Counted from the stretch's first letter, positions 28,580 to 37,166 are shown. The stretch: DNA of 64,000 nt from Acidimicrobiales bacterium (GCA_030828465.1 JAURCL010000002.1:1-64000), one strand, 5' to 3'. Notes: generated from the letters alone by a model not told the origin. Translations and numbers: made by a program.

Positions 28580-31500
28580 TCATCGGAAGTCACGGCTCCT
28601 CGACCCGGCCATCACCGGCAACGGGTCGATGCGCTCGGCGACGATGTTGACCACGCCCTCGGCTCGCTCGAGGCGGCCCCGCACCACCAGAGCCGCCGCT
28701 GAGCGGGCCGCCAACCGGTAGCGCTTCCAGCAACCAACCGAGACCACGACGTTGACGAGACCCGTCTCGTCCTCGAGGTTGATGAACATCGTTCCCTTGG
28801 CCGTCATCGGCCGTTGACGGTGGGTGACGACACCGGCGACGACCACGGTGCGGTCGGATTCGTGGGTGCGCAACCCCTCAGCGGTGACCACCCCGAGTCG
28901 TTCGAGCTCGGTCCGCACGAACACCGTCGGATGGCCATCCGGCGACACCCCGGTCGCCCACAGATCAGCGATGGACTCCTCGACCGGGGTCATACCCGGC
29001 AGACGCGGCGATCGGTCGCCGGTCACGATGCCGGGCAATGTGCCCGGTCGGCTCCGCGAGGCCGCCCCCGCGGTCCAAATCGCCTCGCGTCGCTCCAAGC
29101 CGAGCGATTCCCCGAACACCCCGGCGGTCGCCATGGCCTCGAGATGGGCGAGGTCGAGGTCGGGGACCCGTCGCACCAGGTCCTCCATCGACACGAATCC
29201 GCCGCCGCGCTCCCGCTCGACCACGACCGACTCGGCGAGCGACGAACCGAGGCCTCGCACCGAGGACAGCCCGAGGCGCACCACGGATCCCCCCTCCTCG
29301 AGGGTCGCCCCGGCGCGCGAGGCGTGCAGGTCGGGGGTGCGCACCTCGACACCGTGGCGGCGAGCGTCGCGCACCAAGGTGTGCGGCGACCAGAACCCCA
29401 TTGGCTGGGCGTTGATGAGGGCGGCGCAGAACGCCGCCGGCTCGTGATGCTTGATCCACGAGGAGGCGTAGACGAGATAGGCGAACGACACCGAGTGCGA
29501 CTCGGGGAAGCCGTAGTTCGCGAAGGCGCGCATCTTCATGTAGATCTCGTCGGCCACCTCACCGGTGATCCCCCGCTCGGCCATCCCGCGGTAGAGACGC
29601 TCACGGAGTCGCTCCATACGAGCCGTCGACCGTTTCGATCCCATGGCCTGGCGCAACTCGTCGGACTCGGCGGCGGTGAACCCGGCGACGTCGATTGCCA
29701 TCTGCATGAGTTGCTCTTGGAAGAGCGGCACCCCGAGGGTCTTCGCGAGGGAGTTCTCAAGCAGGGGGTGCAGGTAGGTGACCGGCTCGAGTCCGTTGCG
29801 CCGCCGAATGTACGGGTGCACCGAGCCACCCTGGATCGGTCCCGGACGGATCAAGGCCACCTCGACCACCAGGTCGTAGAACCGTCGCGGCTTCAACCTC
29901 GGCAGGGTCGCCATCTGAGCCCGCGACTCCACCTGGAACACCCCGACGGTGTCGGCCCGGCAGAGCATCGCGTAGACCTCGTCCTCCTGAGGGATGGTGG
30001 CAAGGTCGACCTCGTAGCCGCGGTGCTCGGCGATGAGGTCGACCGCGAGATGCAGGGCCGAGAGCATGCCAAGGCCGAGTAGGTCGAACTTGACGAGGCC
30101 GGCGGCCGCGCAATCGTCCTTGTCCCACTGGAGCACCGACCTCCCCTCGGCTCGGGCCCACTCGACCGGGCACACCTCAATGACCGGCCGGTCACACATG
30201 ACCATGCCCCCCGAATGCACACCAAGATGTCGCGGCGCTCCGCGAAGACGCGCAGCGAGGTCGAGCACCTCGGCCGGGATGGAGGTGCCGGCCTCGGCGG
30301 TCGCGGTGAGTCCGCCGCCGCGCTCGACCTCACGCGACCAGGCGTCTTGTTGACCGGGTTCGGCGCCGAGGGCTTTCGCCGCGTCACGCACTGCCGAACG
30401 GGTCCGATAGGTGATGACGTTGGCCACCTGGGCGGCGTGATGCCGTCCGTGGCGCTCGTAGACGTACTGGATGACCTCCTCACGGCGACCGGACTCGATG
30501 TCGACGTCGATGTCGGGAGGCCCATCGCGGTGCGGGGAGAGGAACCGCTCGAAGAGCAACCCGAGAGAGACCGCATCGGCCGCGGTGATGCCGAGGGCGT
30601 AGCAGACCGCCGAGTTGGCGGCACTGCCGCGGCCCTGGCAGTAGATGTCGTTGCGGCGACAGAAGTCGACGATGTCCCAGACCACGAGGAAGTAACCGGC
30701 GAAGCCGAGCTGCTCGATGAGCGCGAGTTCGCGATCGATCGTCGACCAGGCCCGCGCGCGCAGAGAGAGATCCTCCCCGCCGGACGGCCGGGTGCCGTAG
30801 CGGCGATGCCCACCCTCGGCGGTGAGTCGACGCAGGAATCCCATCTCGTCGAGTCCGTCCGGACAGGGGAAGGGCGGCAGTGACGGAGCGACGAGGGACA
30901 GATCGAAGGCGGCCGCTCGGGCGATCTCGACCGTGCGCTCGACCACACCCGGATATCTCGCGAATCTCCGAGCCTGCTCAGCTCCCGACCGCAGATGAGC
31001 GCCGATACCGCCGGGAAGCCAAGGGTCGGCCGAGTCGAGACTGCGGCGCGCCCCGACGGCGGCGGCGACCGCGGCGAGATCGGCGTCGGCGGGAGTGGCG
31101 TGATCGACGTCGTTCGCCGCGACGCACTCCACACCGACCCGATGGGCGATCTCCACGAGGGCGTCGTTGCGGTGGTGATCGAGCGGATCGCCGTGGTCCC
31201 AGATCTCGACGAGGACACGATCGCGTCCGAAAGCGTCGACGAGTCGCTCCAGTTCAACGCGCGCCGCCGCCGGGCCGTCGGCGATCAGGGCGCCGGGCAC
31301 CAGACCGCTGCGCCCACCGGTCAGTACCCAACACGACCCGGCGACGGTCTCGGCGACCTCCTCCAGTTCGAAGACCGGCGCGCCCTTCGAACCAGCGAGT
31401 TGACCGAGGGAGAGGGCGCGGGAGAGTCGCGCGTAACCGGGGGTGCCATCGGCGAGGAGGACGAGACGCCCGCCGGGGCGCAGCCCTCGAGAGGCCCGGG

Positions 31501-31897
31501 CCACCTGAGTTGGCGCGATCTCGGCGCCGAACATGGTGGCGATCCCCATCTCGCGCGCTGCCTCGGCGAAGCGAACCACCCCGTAGAGGCCGTCGCGGTC
31601 GGTGATGGCGAGGGCCTCGAGTCCGAGCCGGGCTGCTTCGACCACCAGCGCTTCGGGATGTGAGGCGCCCTCCAAGAACGAGAAGTTCGATCGGCAATGC
31701 AGTTCGGCGTAGGGCACGCCCTCGGGTACCGGGCGATGGTCGGGGGCACTGAAGGGCTGCCGTCGCCGACTCCATGCCGGAGCGTCACCGCCGGCATTCC
31801 ATGACGGGGATCCGGCGGCTCGACCATCGGGGCCGACGCGACCGGAGAGACGGGCCTCGAGCTCGCTCCATGTCCACTCCGGATTGGTGAATCCCAC
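28580..31897 (-). CDS. dnaE2: error-prone DNA polymerase DnaE2
   Basis: A C-family polymerase of about 1105 residues used for translesion synthesis and induced mutagenesis. An N-terminal PHP domain (YAELHCRSNFSFLEGASHPE), the polymerase core with catalytic acids in PDIDVDIESGRREEVI, helix-hairpin-helix and C-terminal OB-fold regions are recognisable. Its length and short N-terminus match DnaE2 rather than DnaE1. The ATG at 31915 lies inside a LexA box, so a GTG at 31897 or 31900 (VGFTNPEWTWSELE) is preferred. It is last in the imuA-imuB-NUDIX-dnaE2 array and has its own LexA box, so SOS induction is expected. Confidence 0.94.
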   Translation of the reverse strand: MGFTNPEWTWSELEARLSGRVGPDGRAAGSPSWNAGGDAPAWSRRRQPFSAPDHRPVPEGVPYAELHCRSNFSFLEGASHPEALVVEAARLGLEALAITDRDGLYGVVRFAEAAREMGIATMFGAEIAPTQVARASRGLRPGGRLVLLADGTPGYARLSRALSLGQLAGSKGAPVFELEEVAETVAGSCWVLTGGRSGLVPGALIADGPAAARVELERLVDAFGRDRVLVEIWDHGDPLDHHRNDALVEIAHRVGVECVAANDVDHATPADADLAAVAAAVGARRSLDSADPWLPGGIGAHLRSGAEQARRFARYPGVVERTVEIARAAAFDLSLVAPSLPPFPCPDGLDEMGFLRRLTAEGGHRRYGTRPSGGEDLSLRARAWSTIDRELALIEQLGFAGYFLVVWDIVDFCRRNDIYCQGRGSAANSAVCYALGITAADAVSLGLLFERFLSPHRDGPPDIDVDIESGRREEVIQYVYERHGRHHAAQVANVITYRTRSAVRDAAKALGAEPGQQDAWSREVERGGGLTATAEAGTSIPAEVLDLAARLRGAPRHLGVHSGGMVMCDRPVIEVCPVEWARAEGRSVLQWDKDDCAAAGLVKFDLLGLGMLSALHLAVDLIAEHRGYEVDLATIPQEDEVYAMLCRADTVGVFQVESRAQMATLPRLKPRRFYDLVVEVALIRPGPIQGGSVHPYIRRRNGLEPVTYLHPLLENSLAKTLGVPLFQEQLMQMAIDVAGFTAAESDELRQAMGSKRSTARMERLRERLYRGMAERGITGEVADEIYMKMRAFANYGFPESHSVSFAYLVYASSWIKHHEPAAFCAALINAQPMGFWSPHTLVRDARRHGVEVRTPDLHASRAGATLEEGGSVVRLGLSSVRGLGSSLAESVVVERERGGGFVSMEDLVRRVPDLDLAHLEAMATAGVFGESLGLERREAIWTAGAASRSRPGTLPGIVTGDRSPRLPGMTPVEESIADLWATGVSPDGHPTVFVRTELERLGVVTAEGLRTHESDRTVVVAGVVTHRQRPMTAKGTMFINLEDETGLVNVVVSVGCWKRYRLAARSAAALVVRGRLERAEGVVNIVAERIDPLPVMAGSRSRDFR

Positions 31898-31901
31898 CAC
31901 A

Positions 31902-31929
31902 CCAGTATCGAACATATGTTCGATACTGG
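31902..31929. promoter_or_regulatory. LexA/SOS box upstream of dnaE2 (28-bp perfect palindrome)
   Basis: The core TCGAACATATGTTCGA (31908-31923) is an exact actinobacterial SOS-box match (TCGAAC-N4-GTTCGA). The symmetry extends to 14 bases per side, with arms CCAGTATCGAACAT and its complement. It lies between the NUDIX stop and the dnaE2 start. Confidence 0.9.
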
Positions 31930-31938
31930 CAACCGGCT

Positions 31939-32595
31939 CTATCCAGGCGGTCGGAGGTGTTGGAGTAGAGAGGTCAGCCGGGGGTCATCGGCCCGTTCGA
32001 TGGCCGCGGGCCAGTCGAACCACGCGACGTCGGGGCTCTCCCCCGCGGGTGGTGCCGGATCGAGGTCGGGGGCAGCAAGCAGATAGCGAAGATCAAGATG
32101 GATATGCCCGCGACCTCCGGGATGGACATCGACGTGCACCAGTCGCGGAACGACATCGTCGACGCTGGCCGCCCCACCGGTCCCCGTGACAAACGAGACC
32201 GGCAGGCCGGTCCCCGTGACAAACGAGACCGGCAGGCCGGTCTCTTCTGCCGCTTCGCGGAGTGCGGCTGCCCAAGGTGTCTCGCCGGGGTCGACATGCC
32301 CTCCCGGCTGGATCCACATATCGAGACGACGATGTCGGAGCAGCACGACCCCTCGCTCACCGATCACGATGGCCGACCCCGTGATATGCACCGCGTCGGC
32401 GTCAATATCGAACGGGTCGAGTCCGGCGGCGACGAGTCGGTCGACCTCGGTGGCGAACCGCTCGATCGAATGTCGTTCGTCATCGTCGATCGGCTCGCGA
32501 GCCAGCACCTCGTCGCGCACCTCGCGGGCCAGGTGGTGACGGAGCAGATCAGACCCGGGAGCGGTCATGCCGGCGACCGTACCGGGATCACTCAT
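31939..32595 (-). CDS. NUDIX hydrolase embedded in the SOS mutasome operon
   Basis: A 218-residue NUDIX protein. The box is complete: Gly99-HVDPG-Glu105, then Arg113-Glu114 and Glu117-Glu118-x-Gly120. Members hydrolyse nucleoside diphosphates linked to other groups, including oxidised dNTPs; the substrate here is unknown. A 10-residue tandem duplication (GLPVSFVTGT) sits directly after the box. The ATG at 32595 overlaps the imuB stop by 8 bases; an ATG at 32568 is an alternative. The location between imuB and dnaE2, on the same strand and without a gap after imuB, implies SOS-linked expression. Confidence 0.9.
   Translation of the reverse strand: MSDPGTVAGMTAPGSDLLRHHLAREVRDEVLAREPIDDDERHSIERFATEVDRLVAAGLDPFDIDADAVHITGSAIVIGERGVVLLRHRRLDMWIQPGGHVDPGETPWAAALREAAEETGLPVSFVTGTGLPVSFVTGTGGAASVDDVVPRLVHVDVHPGGRGHIHLDLRYLLAAPDLDPAPPAGESPDVAWFDWPAAIERADDPRLTSLLQHLRPPG
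32177..32236. repeat. perfect 30-bp tandem duplication inside the NUDIX gene
   Basis: Two identical 30-base units (32177-32206 and 32207-32236), followed by CCGGT of a third, encode a duplicated 10-residue segment in frame. Identity at all positions, including third codon positions, indicates a recent slippage event or a sequencing/assembly artefact. Confidence 0.95.
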
Positions 32596-34159
32596 AGGTG
32601 GCCTCGATCGACCACTGTCGCCGCTGCACCGCCACCAGATGCGCGCTGTCATCGTCAAGCACCACCTGCAGCCGAGCCGAGCGCTTCACCGCTGGCGACC
32701 ACCAACGCTCATGCAACGGCCACGGCCCCGCCCACGCAACGATCCGACGCGATCCTGTCCGGTCGACCAACTCGTGGGGAGCCGAACTCATTTCACCCCG
32801 GCCGGTCACGAGCACCGGCTCACCGGAGATATCGAGCAGGTGGACCTCGGGTGGGTCGCGGTGGACGACCGTCGGCGCCGGAGCCGGCAGGGCTCCAGGC
32901 CAGGGAGCGGCATCGCGCGACACTCGGGTGACGTCGAGGAGGTCGACCGTGTCGGCCGGCACCCACCGGTGACGGTCGGCCGGCGAGCGACCACCGGACC
33001 ACACCGGCACCTCGACCGCCCCGCCCTCGGCGAGGGAGGTGAGCCGGGCGACAGCGCGAAGGGCAGCCTCGTCGCGTTCGGAACGCCCTCCCCAGAGCCC
33101 CTCTTGAGAACCCTCGTCGGGCCGCACCTGCTCGGCAGCGAGTCGAACCAGCACCACCCCAGAGGTGATCGCGCCCGGTCGACGAGTCCAGGCGTCGACC
33201 TGCCATCGAACGCGATCGATCACCGCGGCCGCCGACAAGCCCTCCTCTCGATACCAGCAGTGCTCGCTGCGTTCGGAATGCTCGGTCTCGATCGTCACGC
33301 GAACCGCAACACAGACCCGACCCGATGCAGCGACCTCGGAGATCAACCGCTCGGCCCGCTCGCGGACGGCGAAGACCACCGCCGACGCATCGTGGATGGG
33401 TTCGTCAACAGCCAACTCCACCGCGCTGGTCGACTCGTGGACAGCGGTGTTGACCGGGCGCTCATCGATGCCGTTGGCCAACCGGTGAGCGTGCAGACCG
33501 ACCGGACCGAACCTTGAGACGACATCAGAGGGGGCGAGTGCCGCCAGCTCGCCGAGGCGGCGGACGCCGAGACGATCGAGGAGCGAGACGAAGTCGACGG
33601 GAACCTCTCCGATCTCAGACAGCCAGGACACCGGCAAACCCGCGACGAGATCCGGTGAGCGATCGGAGGGAACCACCTCCGGATGACCGGCGGTGATCGA
33701 CACGAGGGTCGCGAGCGCGGAGAGCGCTCGGCCGTCGGCAACCCCGACACCAGGCGGTGACCATCCAGCGGGTCGCACCTCCGCCAGATCGACAGCTAGG
33801 CGATCGAGCAAGGCTCGCTCACCCCCGAAGAGACGCGACGGCCCGCGGGCGGGGAGACGGATGTGTCCGGGTTCGACCAGTTCGACACCGGGGGCGTACC
33901 CGGAGAGGATCTCGAGCACCGACTCGAAGGCGGCCAACTCGAGCGCGGGATCGCGATCGACGATGAGCAGGTCGGGGCAGGCGCGCAGGGCGGAGCGCCG
34001 CCGTTCGCCGACACCCACCCCGAACTCGGCTGCGCCCGGAGAGACAGCGATCAGGCGGTTGGCGACGATCACCGCGGCAGGACGCCCCGGAGGGTGCCCA
34101 AGCGCCGACACCGGCCAGTCGGACCACCGGATGGTGATGGTGCGGACGCCGACCGTCAC
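32588..34159 (-). CDS. imuB: ImuB, non-catalytic Y-family polymerase-like mutasome protein
   Basis: A 523-residue Y-family-like protein that links DnaE2 to the beta clamp. The N-terminal palm region reads TITIRWSDWPVSAL and AAVIVANRLIAVSPGAAEFGV and lacks the catalytic acidic residues of DinB, as ImuB should. The little-finger and C-terminal regions are present; ImuB C-termini bind ImuA and DnaE2. The GTG at 34159 follows the imuA stop by 4 bases. An in-frame start back to 34819 would overlap all of imuA and is rejected. Its stop overlaps the NUDIX start. Confidence 0.92.
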   Translation of the reverse strand: MTVGVRTITIRWSDWPVSALGHPPGRPAAVIVANRLIAVSPGAAEFGVGVGERRRSALRACPDLLIVDRDPALELAAFESVLEILSGYAPGVELVEPGHIRLPARGPSRLFGGERALLDRLAVDLAEVRPAGWSPPGVGVADGRALSALATLVSITAGHPEVVPSDRSPDLVAGLPVSWLSEIGEVPVDFVSLLDRLGVRRLGELAALAPSDVVSRFGPVGLHAHRLANGIDERPVNTAVHESTSAVELAVDEPIHDASAVVFAVRERAERLISEVAASGRVCVAVRVTIETEHSERSEHCWYREEGLSAAAVIDRVRWQVDAWTRRPGAITSGVVLVRLAAEQVRPDEGSQEGLWGGRSERDEAALRAVARLTSLAEGGAVEVPVWSGGRSPADRHRWVPADTVDLLDVTRVSRDAAPWPGALPAPAPTVVHRDPPEVHLLDISGEPVLVTGRGEMSSAPHELVDRTGSRRIVAWAGPWPLHERWWSPAVKRSARLQVVLDDDSAHLVAVQRRQWSIEATYE

Positions 34160-34163
34160 GTGA

Positions 34164-34892
34164 TCAGACCGCCGCGCGGATCGGACTGGAGGAGACCACC
34201 TCAGGAGCGTGCAGACGACCATCAGATCCGGGGAGCGAGACCGATGCGACACCCCCGCGGTGCACGCGCCGCCCCGAGGCCTGCACCTCGATGTTCCGAT
34301 CGGCGAGGCGGCCCGTGCCGGTTCCGATGCCCTGCCACGACGGGGTGGCTGACGAGAGCTCGACGTCGACCTCGAGACCGCGCGGGTCACCGATGACGAG
34401 CAGGCAGCCCGCCCGGGATCGGAGTCGACGGCGGATCGCTGTGGCCAACGGAGTAGGCACGCGGCCGGGTGGCGAGGTGAGGAGCAACTCGAACCCGTCG
34501 AGAGCGGCGAGGCAGAGATCGGCCCAAGCCCGCACCCCATCGCTGCCGGGACGCACCCGCACGAGTCGTTCAAGTGGAAGACCGGCATCGGCGACGGCCT
34601 CGACACCGAGGTCGTCGACTCCAAGCACGGCGATCCACGAGCCGAGGACCACCGCACTCGCCGAGGCGGCGATCGCCAGGGAGCGAGCTGCCGGCCCCCG
34701 ACAGGCCACCGCCTGCCCCCTGACGAGACCCTCGGAGCCCAGCAGGGCGCCGAGGACGGGATCGAGCGGGAGGGTGCGCTCGGTGGCGAGACGGGCAGCA
34801 CCGAGCCGCTCGATGCCATGAGGTGAAGCGGCGTCTTGAGGCGGGACGGCGAGAGCGGAGGGCGCCGAATGCGACTCGTTCGGGATACTCAT
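34164..34892 (-). CDS. imuA: ImuA-like RecA-fold mutasome protein
   Basis: A 242-residue protein at the head of the mutasome array. The arrangement (LDPVLGALLGSEGLVRGQAVACRGPAARSLAIAASASAV) follows the RecA/ImuA' N-terminal pattern, but the Walker A loop is not recognisable (CRGPAARS in place of GxxxxGK), so ATP use is doubtful. In actinobacteria ImuA' recruits ImuB. The ATG at 34892 has a LexA box and a TACGAT hexamer directly upstream. Confidence 0.85.
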   Translation of the reverse strand: MSIPNESHSAPSALAVPPQDAASPHGIERLGAARLATERTLPLDPVLGALLGSEGLVRGQAVACRGPAARSLAIAASASAVVLGSWIAVLGVDDLGVEAVADAGLPLERLVRVRPGSDGVRAWADLCLAALDGFELLLTSPPGRVPTPLATAIRRRLRSRAGCLLVIGDPRGLEVDVELSSATPSWQGIGTGTGRLADRNIEVQASGRRVHRGGVASVSLPGSDGRLHAPEVVSSSPIRAAV

Positions 34893-34898
34893 GCGCTG

Positions 34899-34904
34899 AT
34901 CGTA
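34899..34904 (-). promoter_or_regulatory. -10-like hexamer for imuA
   Basis: TACGAT lies 6 bases upstream of the imuA ATG and directly abuts the LexA box, so bound LexA would block the promoter. Confidence 0.55.
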
Positions 34905-34920
34905 TCGAACAGGTGTTCGG
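34905..34920. promoter_or_regulatory. LexA/SOS box upstream of imuA
   Basis: TCGAACAGGTGTTCGG matches TCGAAC-N4-GTTCGA except for the last base. It lies 13-28 bases upstream of the imuA ATG. The divergent gene at 34988 begins 68 bases away, so LexA could also affect it. Confidence 0.85.
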
Positions 34921-34975
34921 TCCGATTAAGGCGGGTCGATCCGGGCCCTGTTGGTCACGACCCAGCCCTCCTCGC

Positions 34976-34981
34976 CAGACT
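34976..34981 (+). promoter_or_regulatory. -10-like hexamer for the S51/CysS-tail fusion gene
   Basis: CAGACT lies 6 bases upstream of the ATG at 34988. Confidence 0.45.
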
Positions 34982-34987
34982 GGTCCC

Positions 34988-36310
34988 ATGTCGCTCCCCC
35001 GCGTCCTCACGCTCATGGGCTCGGGCGAGACCGCCCCGACGATGGTCTCGACCCACCGTCGACTCGCGGCCCGCCTTGAACCCTCCCCTGGCCGAGTGCG
35101 CGCCAACGTCACCGCAGCGGTGCTCGACACCCCCTACGGCTTCCAGGAGAACGCGCCCGAACTTGCCGAACGAGCCGTCACGTATTTCGCCGAGTCGATC
35201 GACGTCGACCTCGCCGTCGCCGGTCTCACCCGCATCATCGGCGCCGATGGTCTCGCCGTCGAGCGAGGCCTCGAGACCCTGCGGCGCAGCGACTACCTCT
35301 TCGCCGGTCCGGGCTCGCCGACCTACGCGGTCGAGCAGTGGCGCGACTCTGCTGTGCCGGGCGTGCTGCGCTCAAAACTCGACCGCGGCGGGGTGGTCGT
35401 GTTCGCCTCGGCTGCCGCACTGACCATCGGTGTCGCCACCGTTCCCGTCTACGAGATCTACAAGTGCGGACACGAACCCTTCTGGGCCGAGGGACTCGAC
35501 CTGCTCTCCACAATCGGCATCGATGCCACGGTCATCCCGCACTACGACAACGCCGAGGGCGGCCATCACGACACTCGCTTCTGCTACCTCGGTGAGCGCC
35601 GCCTCATCGCGATGGAGGCCATGCTCCCCGATCGCGCCTGGGTGCTCGGGATCGACGAGCACACTGGACTCATCATCGATATCGATGCTGGGTCGGCAGA
35701 GGTGACCGGTAACGGCGGAGTCACGCTGCGCGTGGATGGACAGTCACGGCACCACCCGAGCGGAAGCGTCTTGGACCTCGAGGTACTCACCGATCGCGAC
35801 GCGGTCGCGGTATCGATCGGGGGCATCTCAGCATCGGCCTCGACGCCCATCGACTCCGAGCGGAGCGCGAACACCGAGCAACGCTCGCCCTCTGACCCTT
35901 CTCCCTCGGACGCGGTGGCGACGTCGCTCGGCGAGGAGGCCGATCGCGCCGATGCGGCGTTCACCGCCGCCCTCGCCGCCGGGGACGCCACCTCAGCCAC
36001 CGCGGTGATGCTCTCCCTCGAGCAGGCGATCTGGGCCTGGTCCGCCGACACCCTGCAGAGCGACGAGACCGATCGCGCCCGGCAGGTGCTGCGATCGATG
36101 GTGACCCGCCTCGGCGACGCCGCGGTCGGCGGCCTCGCCGATCCGCGCTCGGTGGTCGGGCCGCTGATCGAGACCTTGCTCGAGTTGCGGGCATCCGCCC
36201 GGACCGAGCGACGCTTCGAGACCTCCGATCTCATCAGGGACCGCCTCGATGCCCACGGCGTGGAGGTGCGTGACACCGCCGACGGCGCCGAGTGGGATCT
36301 GCGGGCCTAA
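34988..36310 (+). CDS. S51-peptidase-like domain fused to a CysRS-type C-terminal domain
   Basis: This 440-residue fusion has an N-terminal half (about 1-250) resembling the S51/cyanophycinase class I glutamine-amidotransferase-like fold. It begins with a MGSGETAPTM nucleotide-binding-like turn. A possible nucleophile Ser lies in VVVFASAAALTIG, where cyanophycinase has GxSAGA. The C-terminal 100 residues end in RRFETSDLIRDRLDAHGVEV followed by RDTADGAEWDL, the characteristic end of cysteinyl-tRNA synthetase. No synthetase core is present. A peptidase or ligand-binding protein that borrows a tRNA-interaction tail is an inference. The ATG at 34988 has CAGACT 6 bases upstream. Confidence 0.8.
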   Translation: MSLPRVLTLMGSGETAPTMVSTHRRLAARLEPSPGRVRANVTAAVLDTPYGFQENAPELAERAVTYFAESIDVDLAVAGLTRIIGADGLAVERGLETLRRSDYLFAGPGSPTYAVEQWRDSAVPGVLRSKLDRGGVVVFASAAALTIGVATVPVYEIYKCGHEPFWAEGLDLLSTIGIDATVIPHYDNAEGGHHDTRFCYLGERRLIAMEAMLPDRAWVLGIDEHTGLIIDIDAGSAEVTGNGGVTLRVDGQSRHHPSGSVLDLEVLTDRDAVAVSIGGISASASTPIDSERSANTEQRSPSDPSPSDAVATSLGEEADRADAAFTAALAAGDATSATAVMLSLEQAIWAWSADTLQSDETDRARQVLRSMVTRLGDAAVGGLADPRSVVGPLIETLLELRASARTERRFETSDLIRDRLDAHGVEVRDTADGAEWDLRA

Positions 36311-36314
36311 GCCC

Positions 36315-37166
36315 TCAGGCGCTGCGCGTGCTGGCAGCGACCTCGTCGAGCAGATCGAGGAGGTCGTCGAGCCCGGCTGAGTGGTGATCCGCTCCGACTG
36401 AGGCGGCAACAGCGCGAGAGGCGATGCCGCGCCCCCCGACAATGACCGGCAGGTCGGGCTCAGCATCGCGGATTGCGAGCAAGGTGTCACGACACGACTC
36501 AAGGGAATCGGCATGGGTCACCGAGACCACAACCGCCACCGATGCCGTCTCGCGAGCCGCCGACACGAACGACGATGCCGGAGAATCGGCGCCGATGTCG
36601 GATACCTCCCAACCCGCGGCCCGCACCAGGTCGGAGAGCATCGACACGACGAGGCCGTGGCGCTCTCCGGGCGGCGCTCCAATCACCACGGATCCGCGCG
36701 AGCGGCCGCGGCGAACGAATTGGGGACCAAGGCGACCGATGATCCGTTGCACGATGCCGGTCGCGCGGTGTTCAACCGAGATGTCGAGCTCGCCGGCCGC
36801 CCAGCGTTCGCCGATGTTGACGAGCGCCGGCGAGATGACCTCGGTGTAGACGCGAGCCGGAGTGGAACCCGCAGCCAGGGCCGATTCGACAACGGTCCAC
36901 GCCCCTCCGGCGTCGCCGGCGACCAGACGGGACTGCATCCTCTGACCCCAGTCCGCCCGCCCGCGAGGGCCATGGGAAGCGCGGTCGGCAGGCTGGTCGG
37001 ACGGCTCCGCTCGAAACCGGTCGAGTTCCGTGCGCGACACCCGCCAGGTTCCGGAGCGCTTCACCGCGTCGAGTTGACCAAGACGCACATACCGATACGC
37101 AGTCATGTAGTGCACGCCGAGTTCGGCTGCCGCTTCGTGCAGCGTGAGACCCTCGTCGCAGACCAT
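36315..37166 (-). CDS. CarH-like B12-binding transcriptional regulator with excisionase-type HTH
   Basis: This 283-residue regulator has an N-terminal winged HTH (residues 6-52) of the excisionase/HTH_17 type (LTLHEAAAELGVHYMTAYRY). A helical bundle (about 70-150) contains Trp122 followed nine residues later by Glu132-His133, the Wx9EH motif that holds adenosylcobalamin over the bundle in CarH. A B12-binding Rossmann domain (about 158-283) has candidate axial His170 in GERHG, SVTHAD and IVGGRGI. CarH proteins release DNA when light cleaves adenosylcobalamin. Here the DNA-binding domain is not a standard MerR head. TAATTT lies 7 bases before the ATG, overlapping a palindrome. Confidence 0.85.
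   Translation of the reverse strand: MVCDEGLTLHEAAAELGVHYMTAYRYVRLGQLDAVKRSGTWRVSRTELDRFRAEPSDQPADRASHGPRGRADWGQRMQSRLVAGDAGGAWTVVESALAAGSTPARVYTEVISPALVNIGERWAAGELDISVEHRATGIVQRIIGRLGPQFVRRGRSRGSVVIGAPPGERHGLVVSMLSDLVRAAGWEVSDIGADSPASSFVSAARETASVAVVVSVTHADSLESCRDTLLAIRDAEPDLPVIVGGRGIASRAVAASVGADHHSAGLDDLLDLLDEVAASTRSA

Noticed and set aside
31898-31915. ATG at 31915 as dnaE2 start
   Set aside because: Lies inside the LexA palindrome; DnaE2 similarity starts later, at the following GTG codons.
34160-34819. Extended in-frame N-terminus for ImuB (start at 34819)
   Set aside because: Would cover all of imuA and has no homology-like features; ImuB similarity starts at the GTG 34159.
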